Source: Owenia fusiformis (Eukaryota; Annelida; Polychaeta; Sabellida; Oweniidae). From it: DNA of 25,000 nt. Location of the stretch: positions 1 through 25,000 of the forward strand of contig CAIIXF020000221.1 of the NCBI GenBank assembly GCA_903813345.2. The letters run 5' to 3'. Every line of letters begins with the position of its first letter. The first letter of the stretch is position 1. The notes under the pieces are model-generated. The model made no database searches, was not told the origin of the DNA, and was given only the letters and a program-made list of their open reading frames with translations. Shown here piece after piece: positions 12,601 through 17,879 of the stretch. The translations under genes and the position numbers were made by a program.

Positions 12601-15600
12601 TGCAATATGTGTATGTCTTACAATTACCTTGCATTTGTATGCAATTGGGAAAGTTAGTGGGCTATATCCACTGATATGTCCCGATTACCCTGATAGCCTC
12701 CTCATCTTTAATAACATTGAAAATATCATGATGTCATGTTTCATTTTGATCAAATTCTACTCGCGCACAGATGTGTGATTGCATTGATACAAAGTAACAA
12801 TGGAAATAACGGTATTTAACACATCAATTATGTCACTATGACATGAAATATGCCTTCATTCTTTGCCTATAAGACATTTACTTTTATAACAATCTTTTTC
12901 AAGCCTTTGAATTTTGGCGGGAAAGAATGATGGTGCATATTGTAGGCCATTGTAATTAAGACATTTATTTATTTATTAATTTTAATGTTATTTGTTCATG
13001 TTTCAGATGTTTGGAGTTGTATTCAATCTAAGTAACGCAGTACTTGGTCTTACACTTCTAGCTTGGGGTAATAGTATTGGAGGTAGGCCTATGGCATTTA
13101 ACGAGTTGCAATACTGTGACATTGATTTGAAAGCTCTCGATACTTTTGATATTTTATTGGAAATGTAAAATCCTTGTTTATTTATCTATATATTCTGAAT
13201 GACTCTAGTGTTAAAGGTTTTTATTTGTAGATTTCCTAATTAATACAGGGTGTCTAGGAAGTTAAATTTCAAATGCTCCAATTCAAAGATTCTTTCTAGT
13301 ATTATATCTCCTTGAAGCAAAAATCCTGTTTAATATTCTTTTTAGATCCCAAGTGTTAACAACTGCATGAATGAATAATTTTCAATTGATTTGTAATTTT
13401 TGTAAGCTCATTGAGACTCATGTCTATAGTCTGTCAAAATATTAACATCTTTTTAACCCCTCCCTTTTTAAGATGTTTTTATTTGCTTTTTAGATTTGGT
13501 AGCAGATACAGTCATGGCGAAAGCAGGGTACCCTAGGACAGGGATTTCTGCATGTTTTGGTGGACCATTGTTTAGTATCCTTTTTGATCAGGGTGTACCC
13601 TAAAACCAAAAATAGGCAAGGAAAATATAAATAGGTGAGGAAACGTTTGTGCGTAGCCCTGCAGGGTTTATTCTTTGATATAACACCTACTCTTTCGTCT
13701 ATATTTCCACATGGAATCCAGTTAGGAAGTGCCACACTTAATTTTGTCTAATATTAACCCTTTAAGAGCCCATTACTTAGAGAAGATCACAGTAATATAT
13801 TATTCACTAGCATACATGTAAGTTTTGTTTTCCTTCGTTGTTGCCTGTTAATCTCAGAAAACTATATTTGAGGGAAAGTTAAATACTTAAGTTTATTTTG
13901 GGATGAAAAGTTATATAGCAATGATCCATCATTAGAATCAGTATCATAGTGATGACGAATGTTTCAATTTTAGAATAATTTGGGCTCATATTCCTAGTCA
14001 TGTCTGTTTTATAAAATTGCCCTAGTGTATTAACTTTATTTGAAGTAAACTTAAGATTTTTACAATAATGCATTCAATTGTCAATAAATAATAAATATGG
14101 TTACAATTTTATTATTTGGGAGATTTAAACATTTCCCCCCATTTTTTTGTACTGTGAACATTAAATAACCTCACTAATTGATAACAAGTCACAGTTTTTG
14201 GGAGATATTACAACCTCGAAAGTGATACATTGTTAGGTCAATTATACAAGCTTGCTCGCAATTCTGCCTTTAATAATGATTCAAAGGAAGAGAAAAGATT
14301 GGGGACAAGTTGACAGTGATTTTTCAATATTTAATATTTAATATTCAATAAACACTTCACAATAGATTACTCATAGGTAGTTGTTTCAACAATTGATTTT
14401 CTATTGCCTTTTGGCATTCATTTTGTTATTATAATTCTTCATTGTTATTGTTATTTCCAAGGTCTGGGATGTTTCATTTCCTTTACTTTGAGGGAAATTT
14501 AGTCCAAGGACTAACTATAACCTTTGGCATTCATTTTGTTATTATAATTCTTCATTGTTGTTGTTATTTCCAAGGTCTGTGATGTTTCATTTCCTTTACT
14601 TTGAGGGAAATTTAGTCCAAGGACTAACTATAACAAATTGCTATAAATTTAACATGATATATGCAATTTAATATTTAGTCTAATAAATCTAATATAGTAT
14701 ATTGACTTGTTTTTCCTTGCATCAATCAATATAACGTTCACTTAATATTTGCAGAAATTTAACATTGGTATCATTCTAAGGGGCATTTAGGAATTTTCTT
14801 TTGGGTCCAAAGTATGAATATATAAGCACAAGTGCCAAAGGGAAAGGACCAAAAGTTGTAATGGAACTAAGCCAGAAAAAGCAAACTCTAAGTGCATACC
14901 AGTCAAGAAAAACAAACCCCATATAGCCCAAAACCATGATCTTAAGTGAAAAGAAACAATGTCTAATACTCCCTTCCCCCCTACATGAGTTTGATAATAT
15001 TTTCGTCAAAAGTCCGTAAGGACATTACACATAGAGAAATGGCAAGTGCAATGTATCTTTTTGATGAAACTTATTCAGAGATATCTTGCACCTTACGTTT
15101 CTCCGTATGTCAGATTATAGATTTCTGCTTTCTTAGGTCTATAAGCAATAAATTCTCAGCCAAAGAATTGTGAGGACTTGCTTCACAAAGATATTATGTT
15201 TTCAATGGTATTTTCATTTCATTATGTTATATTGTCATAGTCTGCAAGTTTTTTAATATGGTCTGTGTCTGTAACAAAATCCAAGTGGTGACATTTTGCA
15301 TGTTAATGCCTTGTACTAGGTTTTTAGTTAGCCCAATTTAAAAAATTGAAATAACTGCACAGATAACAAGATGGTTTACTAAAATAGTACTATATATTAT
15401 TATATTATTATTTTCCTTAATTTCTTCTCAGATTTACTTTTAGGAGTTGGAATACCATTCACAATAGGGTGCATAAACAAAGGAGGAATATTTTATGTAA
15501 GTACAAATATAGCGATTTGACAGTCAACTGTCCACTGTTTATACTTGTTTTGTTAATCCAAAGAAAATTAGAATTTAATTTTGAGATACATTTTCATAAT

Positions 15601-15873
15601 ATCCCAAAGTACAAAGTCTGTGTAAAGTGTACAGAGTTTTTATGGCCACCCTGTATATTCATAATGTTTTTTTTTCAGATCCAGTTTACGTTCATCCAGG
15701 TGATTTTGCTAGGGTTCCTTGCACTTAGCCTTCTCTCCTCGCTCATATACCTAGTCATCTTTAAATTCTACATTTCAAGAGGATATGGCGTTTACCTCAT
15801 CTGCCTCTATGTGACATTCCTAACTGTCGCCCTCCTGGTAGAAACTGGAGTGATTGATGTACAATTCAATTAA
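492..15873 (+). CDS. SLC8B1: Mitochondrial Na+/Ca2+(Li+) exchanger NCLX, 12 spliced exons, 5' end outside window
   Basis: Exons are 492-608, 984-1151, 6851-6946, 9075-9149, 9276-9418, 11215-11353, 11626-11747, 12095-12172, 13007-13082, 13494-13574, 15432-15496 and 15679-15873. All introns are GT-AG and the phases join into one frame of about 450 residues ending at TAA. The family exchanges matrix Ca2+ for cytosolic Na+ or Li+ across the inner mitochondrial membrane. Directly visible are the alpha-1 repeat (GVTLLAFGNGAPDIFS, exon 1), the conserved block RPFIRDIVFY (exon 2), a hydrophilic loop rich in Lys, Asp and Glu (exons 3-5), and the alpha-2 repeat LGLTLLAWGNSIGD with GYPR and ACFGG (exons 9-10). 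The NGxPD and NSxxD residues are those that coordinate the cations in this superfamily. Human NCLX is about 584 residues, so roughly 130 N-terminal residues, including the targeting region and first helices, are missing to the left. No frame break is seen. Confidence 0.95.
609..983 (+). other. NCLX intron 1 (375 bp)
   Basis: This short AT-rich intron contains one copy of a dispersed motif (765-816) that recurs near 11171-11200 and 15263-15315. Nothing else is recognised. Confidence 0.6.
765..816 (+). repeat. Dispersed intronic repeat family A, copy 1
   Basis: The core phrase is TGTCTGTAACAAA, then a short gap, then GGTGGCATTTTGCATGTTAA TGCCTTGT. A close copy lies at 15263-15315. A version split by about 130 bp lies at 11027-11048 plus 11171-11200. 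All three sit within 250 bp upstream of an NCLX exon and in the same orientation. It is probably a short mobile-element remnant. Confidence 0.6.
984..1151 (+). CDS. SLC8B1: NCLX exon 2 of window: end of alpha-1 region and next helices
   Basis: The acceptor is TTACAG ending at 983 and the donor is GTAAGT at 1152; both ends are phase 1. It encodes GAGVFVTTIVPAAIALVVPF, then RPFIRDIVFYLIAVFATFVV and YHRHIVTAEAI. The RPFxRDIVFY block is strongly typical of NCLX. The last 40 bases or so are repeated at 17661-17700, which marks the left edge of the segmental duplication. Confidence 0.94.
1480..2280 (+). repeat. Diverged 84-bp-type minisatellite in NCLX intron 2, copy 1
   Basis: About nine to ten imperfect head-to-tail units share the core GATTTAATTAAACCATTGTA followed by TTATATTTCTTAATGATATC, CATTGG, an AAATTGGTCAC phrase and TTCATGTCTTTTC. 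Units differ by substitutions and indels, unlike the near-identical array in copy 2. Diverged units of the same family and orientation reappear on the other side of the nested gene at 5195-5530. Confidence 0.88.
2419..2424 (-). promoter_or_regulatory. Candidate polyadenylation signal of nested gene, copy 1
   Basis: TTTATT on the plus strand is AATAAA on the minus strand, about 0.7 kb after the stop at 3131. The same hexamer in the same context is retained in copy 2 at 19013-19018. No AATAAA is seen closer to the stop in copy 1. Its use is inferred, not shown. Confidence 0.3.
2795..3030 (-). repeat. Satellite downstream of nested gene (about 65-75 bp unit), copy 1
   Basis: About three and a half units each contain, on the plus strand, GTTGCCTCTGAC, then ATGGCA, ATATAACCA and a CTACCAAC-type end. 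The unit resembles the last coding stretch of the nested gene just to its right (near 3150-3205; shared phrases include ATAACCATTGTA versus ATAACCATGGTA and AACATTGTTGCC versus AACACTGTTGCC). It lies downstream of the stop and so is probably in the 3' UTR. Confidence 0.78.
3131..4948 (-). CDS. Intronless nested gene: secreted, probably GPI-anchored somatomedin-B domain protein, copy 1 (605 residues)
   Basis: The gene lies antisense within NCLX intron 2 and is uninterrupted. A signal peptide starts at Met1 or, more likely, Met10 (MKFVFILCFLILYRVIFG). Residues 40-120 are Thr/Lys-rich and probably disordered. A somatomedin-B domain spans residues 138-173 with eight cysteines in the pattern C-x3-C-x10-C-x-C-x3-C-x5-CC-x6-C, including YDDCCKDYGEEC. 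A Cys-rich region follows, with NYKNIYCAQCN at 248-257, a phrase common next to somatomedin-B domains in large invertebrate receptor-like proteins. Several N-glycosylation sequons are present (NRT, NET, NTT, NNS, NAS, NAT, NMT). The last 20 or so residues are hydrophobic with no cytoplasmic tail, which suggests a GPI signal. There are no seven-helix segments. Family function is unknown; somatomedin-B modules usually mediate extracellular protein binding. The lack of introns suggests a retrocopy origin (inference). Confidence 0.88.
   Translation of the reverse strand: MLFVTTTSKMKFVFILCFLILYRVIFGNMLRITPVGTDANVEASDEDPAEDIEKLAQRITTTSTMTIKPTIDSTSGKRFVNRTTWREAQLSRPKGKVVKTTVKRVSVMPVHTTNINHPDNTCKYTDFERKKCGEQHSCQNRCGHYVDNLQIYCQCDLNCERYDDCCKDYGEECLNETSTAVTLQRSAFKSKSERSEYTCRWISHMSYVYLRSKCLREHQGSTLEKQCKNTYTMLEKNPVYDNTTGLNYKNIYCAQCNNVGDRVRPWVTKIQCEDPARSDKYFQNINDKLLNADISFIFDFLKQDETCSLEFVPPTKTRQCLPTIYECTRCKESEIAHLCASTGQDIIYVFPYKIYHNWYCMKCVRDERLGICDILDMPQDFSKVKNAMFSLQLLLDLNFKKLVSTGGQLSLKSLEFYCDFRGSCKASKCPKGYALNNNSCLLVSRLINVIITCHFNLPNASYLRGDNKAAFAKYVHETMHTLIKEAYQPLGLIKHVYITTFADLIKKGKIGYEFNVAIGAKASNATVLKLMAQMFEKCTGLAGRTIKHPPELNMTYKLLPYVPPFPRDVSVGKESQNTDKMGNNVGILGIRLLQWLCCFILFLVF
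4949..5060 (-). promoter_or_regulatory. Upstream region of nested gene, copy 1, with eroded TATA element
   Basis: In copy 2 the minus strand has a clean TATAAAAG (21853-21860). The aligned site here reads GAATAAAAAAA (around 4973-4985). An inverted CCAAT motif (ATTGG on the minus strand) lies near 5008-5012 and is shared with copy 2. If initiation occurs about 30 bp after the TATA position, transcription would begin near Met1, which favours translation from Met10 (codon 4919-4921). Confidence 0.35.
5195..5530 (+). repeat. Right-hand block of the 84-bp-type minisatellite family, copy 1
   Basis: Four diverged units carry the same core as 1480-2280 (for example GTGATTTAATTAAACCATTG then TATTATATTTCTTAAAGATC) in the same orientation. 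The nested gene and its satellite are thus flanked on both sides by the same repeat family. Aligned block in copy 2: 21965-22310. Confidence 0.75.
5561..5733 (+). repeat. 71-bp tandem repeat, interrupted by a transposon
   Basis: The unit begins TTGACACAATATAAG, continues CTATAGGCCAAACACAATAC, ACCTTGCAAA, and ends AAATCAATGGATT. Unit starts at 5563, 5634 and 5715 give a 71-bp period, with one unit lengthened by an AATAC expansion. The third unit is split by the insertion at 5734-6191 and resumes at 6192-6255. Confidence 0.8.
5734..6191. mobile_element. Palindromic non-autonomous DNA transposon (458 bp) with visible empty site in copy 2
   Basis: The termini are TACTGGTGATCC and GGATCACCAGT, and the two arms are diverged inverted repeats of each other over about 150 bp or more (GTACGATTTTTCT inside the left arm, its complement in the right; AGGCAGAAT and ATTCTGCCT; GTTACATAAA and TTTATGTAAC). 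Flanks show a duplicated GGTATA (5728-5733 and 6192-6197). The orthologous site in copy 2 (ATAAGGTATAGGCC, near 22425) has a single GGTATA and no element. It has no coding capacity. Confidence 0.88.
6198..6850 (+). other. 3' part of NCLX intron 2
   Basis: AT-rich sequence collinear with 23372-23927 in copy 2. It includes the end of the split 71-bp unit and leads into the acceptor TGTGTTTCAG at 6841-6850. No gene is seen. Confidence 0.6.
6851..6946 (+). CDS. SLC8B1: NCLX exon 3 of window: helix and start of cytosol/matrix loop
   Basis: This 96-base symmetric phase 1-1 exon encodes a membrane helix (FIGLYVVYVIVVVVGRYIYQ) followed by the basic start of the central loop (EQKKKRNVNLP). The donor is GTAAGT at 6947. 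It is duplicated at 23928-24023 with two amino acid changes. Confidence 0.94.
8228..8560 (+). repeat. Degenerate tandem repeat, about 60-75 bp unit
   Basis: Four to five units share ATTATAGTTACAATTAATTA or variants (ATAGCCATGATTATTT), then AAAGGTCC, CTTACTT and TTTCTTTATTGTAT. Spacing varies, so this is an old array. Confidence 0.6.
8743..8878. mobile_element. Small palindromic MITE-like element (about 136 bp)
   Basis: The left end TGGCGTGGTCACATTTGTTC and the right end GCAAATGTGACCACATCA are inverted repeats of about 20-29 bp with an unrelated GC-richer centre (CCAGGCCCCCGG). Flanking bases are TA on both sides, as expected for a TA-targeting element. No coding capacity. Confidence 0.6.
9075..9149 (+). 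CDS. SLC8B1: NCLX exon 4 of window: acidic loop
   Basis: A 75-base phase 1-1 exon between CTTTCAG and GTAAAA. It encodes IQDDGVVIRDPAALVDPITA VEQP, part of the hydrophilic loop between the two exchanger halves, which is poorly conserved in the family. Confidence 0.85.
9276..9418 (+). CDS. SLC8B1: NCLX exon 5 of window: end of central loop
   Basis: The acceptor is TTTTAG ending at 9275 and the donor GTATGT at 9419. It encodes ESTPLLDNGSGNTNEGPLKE and then IDVDDFKEKKIYWKIYELFK. The WKxxxxFK ending precedes the next helix, as in other NCLX proteins. It leaves in phase 0. Confidence 0.92.
9562..9740 (+). repeat. Dispersed intronic repeat family B, copy 1
   Basis: It begins CACAAGTGCCAAAGGGAGAG GACCAAAA, continues with CCCAAAACCATGATCT and ends near TCTCCCTTCCC. 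A second full copy is at 14827-14990, and the first 35 bases recur near 10118-10155. No terminal repeats or open frame are obvious. Confidence 0.7.
11171..11200 (+). repeat. Dispersed intronic repeat family A, copy 2 (split)
   Basis: TGGTGACATTTTG, TAATGTTAATGCCTTGT matches 787-816 and 15285-15314. Its left half (GTGTCTGTGACAAA) lies at about 11028-11041, separated by about 130 bp of inserted sequence. It ends about 12 bases before the exon 6 acceptor. Confidence 0.5.
11215..11353 (+). CDS. SLC8B1: NCLX exon 6 of window
   Basis: The acceptor is CTTTTTCAG ending at 11214 and the donor GTAAGG at 11354. It encodes SPLLFLFTITTPIVEPEKPK and KNWNRHLNSLHCMTSPLFCI LAAKHD. The TxPxVxP and NWNRxLNxLH phrases are characteristic of NCLX at the start of its second half. 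Confidence 0.94.
11626..11747 (+). CDS. SLC8B1: NCLX exon 7 of window: helix
   Basis: The acceptor is ATTTCAG ending at 11625 and the donor GTGAGT at 11748. It encodes VFPVLALVFLVGIPVAALVY, a membrane helix, then a polar stretch SKNDEPPVYHT. Entry is phase 1, exit phase 0. Confidence 0.9.
11748..12094 (+). other. NCLX intron 7 (347 bp)
   Basis: AT-rich, no feature recognised apart from its splice sites (GTGAGT; AATTATAG ending at 12094). Confidence 0.6.
12095..12172 (+). CDS. SLC8B1: NCLX exon 8 of window
   Basis: A 78-base phase 0-0 exon encoding VFAFIGFVVSVIWIYAIANE IVNILQ. The W-I-x-A-x-x-x-E-x-V-N-I-L pattern is conserved just before the alpha-2 repeat. The donor is GTGAGT at 12173. Confidence 0.92.
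12173..13006 (+). other. NCLX intron 8 (834 bp)
   Basis: AT-rich sequence with no recognised repeat or gene. An open stretch at 12536-12778 has no supporting family or splice context. The acceptor is GTTTCAG ending at 13006. Confidence 0.55.
13007..13082 (+). CDS. SLC8B1: NCLX exon 9 of window: first half of alpha-2 repeat
   Basis: It encodes MFGVVFNLSNAVLGLTLLAW GNSIG. The NS pair of GNSIGD corresponds to the alpha-2 ion-coordinating residues; in human NCLX Ser468 of this motif is needed for transport. The motif's Asp is completed across the intron by exon 10 (G plus AT), so the catalytic signature is split by a phase 1 intron. Confidence 0.95.
13083..13493 (+). other. NCLX intron 9 (411 bp)
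   Basis: AT-rich. It contains a solitary TACAGGGTGTC at about 13246-13256, the same terminal motif as the transposon at 16829-17462. This may be a remnant end of a related element. No gene is seen. Confidence 0.5.
13494..13574 (+). CDS. SLC8B1: NCLX exon 10 of window: second half of alpha-2 repeat
   Basis: The acceptor is CTTTTTAG ending at 13493 and the donor GTATCC at 13575 (a weaker donor than the others). It encodes DLVADTVMAKAGYPRTGISA CFGGPLF. The GYPR and ACFGG phrases are family hallmarks. Phase 1-1. Confidence 0.94.
14408..14633 (+). repeat. Recent 113-bp tandem duplication
   Basis: The two units 14408-14520 and 14521-14633 differ at only two or three positions (for example TTGTTATTGTT versus TTGTTGTTGTT, and GTCTGGGATG versus GTCTGTGATG). 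This indicates a young duplication within intron 10. Confidence 0.9.
14827..14990 (+). repeat. Dispersed intronic repeat family B, copy 2
   Basis: It matches 9562-9740: CACAAGTGCCAAAGGGAAAG GACCAAAA at the start, AGCCCAAAACCATGATCT in the middle and CTCCCTTCCCCCC near the end. Same orientation as copy 1. Confidence 0.7.
15263..15315 (+). repeat. Dispersed intronic repeat family A, copy 3
   Basis: TGTGTCTGTAACAAAA, then GTGGTGACATTTTGCATGTT AATGCCTTGT. It is nearly identical in its core to 765-816. Confidence 0.6.
15432..15496 (+). CDS. SLC8B1: NCLX exon 11 of window
   Basis: It encodes LLLGVGIPFTIGCINKGGIF Y, matching the FNxLxGVG stretch that follows alpha-2. The intron 10 split codon gives Asn. 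The donor is GTAAGT at 15497, exit phase 0. Confidence 0.92.
15679..15873 (+). CDS. SLC8B1: NCLX last coding exon
   Basis: The acceptor is TTTTTTTCAG ending at 15678. It encodes two membrane helices (VILLGFLALSLLSSLIYLVI and ICLYVTFLTVALLVETGVID) and ends in VQFN with TAA at 15871-15873. The LLVETGVI tail matches the conserved NCLX C-terminus. The codons for this tail are the start of a 179-bp tandem repeat that runs on into the 3' UTR. Confidence 0.95.
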   Translation: MQFTFIQVILLGFLALSLLSSLIYLVIFKFYISRGYGVYLICLYVTFLTVALLVETGVIDVQFN

Positions 15874-16470
15874 ATAGGAAAGAATAGCAAAATTCCAGAG
15901 TTTATCTGCTGTGTGTTAGGAAAATTGGGACTGGAAGTGGAAATTGTAGACTTTTAAACAGAGTTCATGACCTAGACTGAATATATGATTGCATATTCCC
16001 ATCTGTTGCTCTTTTAGTAGAAACTGGAGTGATTGATATGCAAACTAAGTAAAGGAAATTCCAAGAATGGCAATTCCTAAATTAAATGCTGTTCGTGTGG
16101 AAACTTGGGACTGAAAGAAGAAATGTAGACTTTTAAACAGGGTTCATGACTTACGTTGAAAATATGGTTGCGTATTTTTAACTGTGGTTCTTCCAGTAGA
16201 AACTGGGGTGATTGATGTGCAATTTAACTAAAATGGCAACTCCAGAATTAACTGATGTGTGTTTGGAAACTCCAACTGAATGAAGGAATTATAGATTTTT
16301 AAACAGGGTTCATGACCTAGATTGAAATTATGATTGCATATTCCTAACTATCACTCTTCCAGTCGAAACTAAAGGAAATTCCAAGAATGGAAAATCCAGA
16401 ATTTAACTGCTGTGTTTTTGAAACTTGGAACTTTAGCAATGAAGTAATTATAGACTTTTAAACTTGATTT
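15812..16470 (+). repeat. 179-bp tandem repeat spanning the NCLX stop codon and 3' UTR
   Basis: The phrase GTAGAAACTGGAGTGATTGA recurs at 15838, 16017 and 16196, with a decayed fourth at 16362 (spacing 179, 179 and 166). Each unit continues with TGTAGACTTTTAAACAG and GGTTCATGAC. Unit 1 contains the real last codons. Units 2 and 3 still read VETGVID followed by a stop in the corresponding frame. Unit 4 has lost this. No clear AATAAA follows until 17613. Confidence 0.9.
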
Positions 16471-16828
16471 ATACTAAAAACATGATCGTCACATTAAACA
16501 TTGGCATTTGGTCCATTGTCTAATTTGACAATTATTTTATCTTTGGCAGTGTTATGCTACTATCTGAAAACGTATGTAGAATTTAACTAAAGACATTATG
16601 CAATAGTAATACGTATAAACATATATGTCATATAATCTCGCTAAGCCCAACTGCCTGTGAACAGAGAAAATGCTTGGAGGGAGTAAAATTTGAGACTGTA
16701 TGAGTAAAGATTTTTTTAAATTGATATTTCTATTACTTTTGTTATGCAATTGGAGGAAAGATAATTCCTTTTGAGATTATGCCATACAAAGGTAATGCAA
16801 AAATGTTGCATTTTTGTATCACCCTGTA
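16471..16828 (+). other. AT-rich spacer after NCLX
   Basis: No gene recognised. It ends with ACCCTGTATATACAGGGT (16821-16838), an 18-base perfect palindrome formed where a lone CACCCTGTATA end abuts the left end of the next transposon. Confidence 0.5.
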
Positions 16829-17462
16829 TATACAGGGTGTCCCGAAAGTATGCCCCCCCCTAGGCAGACATATACCAATGTCTCCAGAGTATGTGTCATA
16901 TATCCTTTTAAAGCTCATCCAAAGTTACATTGATTTGCCAAGTATTATGGCACAACTCACAAATGGGAAAAAGTTACAGGAATTTCAAAACTTAGTGTTT
17001 GGCCAAAAGTATAGTTCATTTCAGTATCCTGGAAACTGCCCTGGACTGAATGTGACCTTAAATGTGGGTGATATTGTCGAAGATAGGATGGATATTGTGT
17101 TCTAAAAAGAGGATGTTGGGGGTATATACTCCAAAGAAACTCTTCTAAAATGCCTTAAAAAGGTTATATGAGGATTACAAAATGCCACATCCTTATTTGA
17201 AGCGCGTTTAAGGTCATATATAGTAAGCATTGCTGCTGTAAATATGGCCTCGGTAGACAAATCGACTATTATTTTGGTGTAAAATGGAATTTAATTTTGG
17301 TCGAACACTAAACTTTTTCCCATTTGTGAGTTGAACCATGATATTTGGCAAATCAATGTAACTTTGGATGTGCTTTAAAATGATAAATGATACATACTAT
17401 GGAGACATTGGTATATGTCTGCCTAGGGGGGGGGGGGCATATGTTCGGGACACCCTGTATAT
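16829..17462. mobile_element. Palindromic non-autonomous DNA transposon (about 0.63 kb) with long inverted arms
   Basis: The left end is TATACAGGGTGTCCCGAA and the right end is its complement, TTCGGGACACCCTGTATA. The inverted arms extend roughly 150-200 bp: CTAGGCAGACATATACCAAT on the left pairs with the complement near 17406-17426, and CAAATGGGAAAAAGTT pairs with AACTTTTTCCCATTTG at about 17309-17324. Homopolymer C and G runs sit just inside each end. The open frame across the left arm (16779-17105) has no recognisable transposase. The autonomous family is not certain. Confidence 0.88.
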
Positions 17463-17660
17463 ATGTTTAATGTATTATTGTAAAATGTACACATATTTTG
17501 ATAAAATTGAATGTATTAAATGGCATAATATAATACAAAACTTGTGATACAATTAATGTGTAATTTTTATAAAAAATTATATGAATTTATATGAAATAAT
17601 AATATTTAACACAATAAAACCTGTATGTGTTTTGCCAAGGAAAAACGTTTGGTCTTGTTA
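17463..17660 (+). other. AT-rich spacer up to the duplication junction
   Basis: It contains AATAAA at 17613-17618, the first canonical polyadenylation hexamer on the plus strand after the NCLX stop (1.74 kb downstream). This could serve the NCLX transcript, but nothing else supports that. The duplicated sequence begins about 45 bp later. Confidence 0.35.
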
Positions 17661-17701
17661 GGTTGTATCACAGACATATCATTACTGCTTAGGCCATTGG
17701 T
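17661..17701 (+). pseudogene. Remnant of NCLX exon 2 (3' tip), disabled
   Basis: It reads LYHRHIITA, then TAG (17690-17692) where the intact exon has GAG, then AIG. The donor GGTAAGT of exon 2 is GGTGATT here. Everything upstream of this tip, including the alpha-1 repeat, is absent. It cannot act as a coding exon in the original frame and has no canonical donor. Confidence 0.9.
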
Positions 17702-17879
17702 GATTTTGTATTAAAAGCCCAATGTCAAGCTTAAACCACTTTGGCTAATATTGTAGTCTTACCCAATAATATTACAATAAGATACGTATGTGGAACTTTT
17801 TTTATTTCAAAATTGTTTTTTGAGGACTTTTTGTTTGAAAAATTATGATTTTTTTAAACTTATTTAAGATGTCAAGCAT

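Larger units (their letters stand above)
13575..15431 (+). other. NCLX intron 10 (1.86 kb)
   Basis: It contains a 113-bp tandem duplication (14408-14633), family B repeat (14827-14990) and family A repeat (15263-15315). No gene is seen. The acceptor is CTTCTCAG ending at 15431. Confidence 0.6.

Noticed and set aside
12536-12778. Open frame of 80 codons in NCLX intron 8
   Set aside because: No recognisable domain, no second copy to test conservation, and the flanking NCLX exons splice cleanly around it.
13490-13735. Minus-strand open frame of 81 codons
   Set aside because: It is antisense to NCLX exon 10 and the following intron, with no independent support.
16779-17105. Plus-strand open frame of 108 codons
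   Set aside because: It crosses the left end and inverted arm of the palindromic transposon, starts outside it, and contains no transposase motif.
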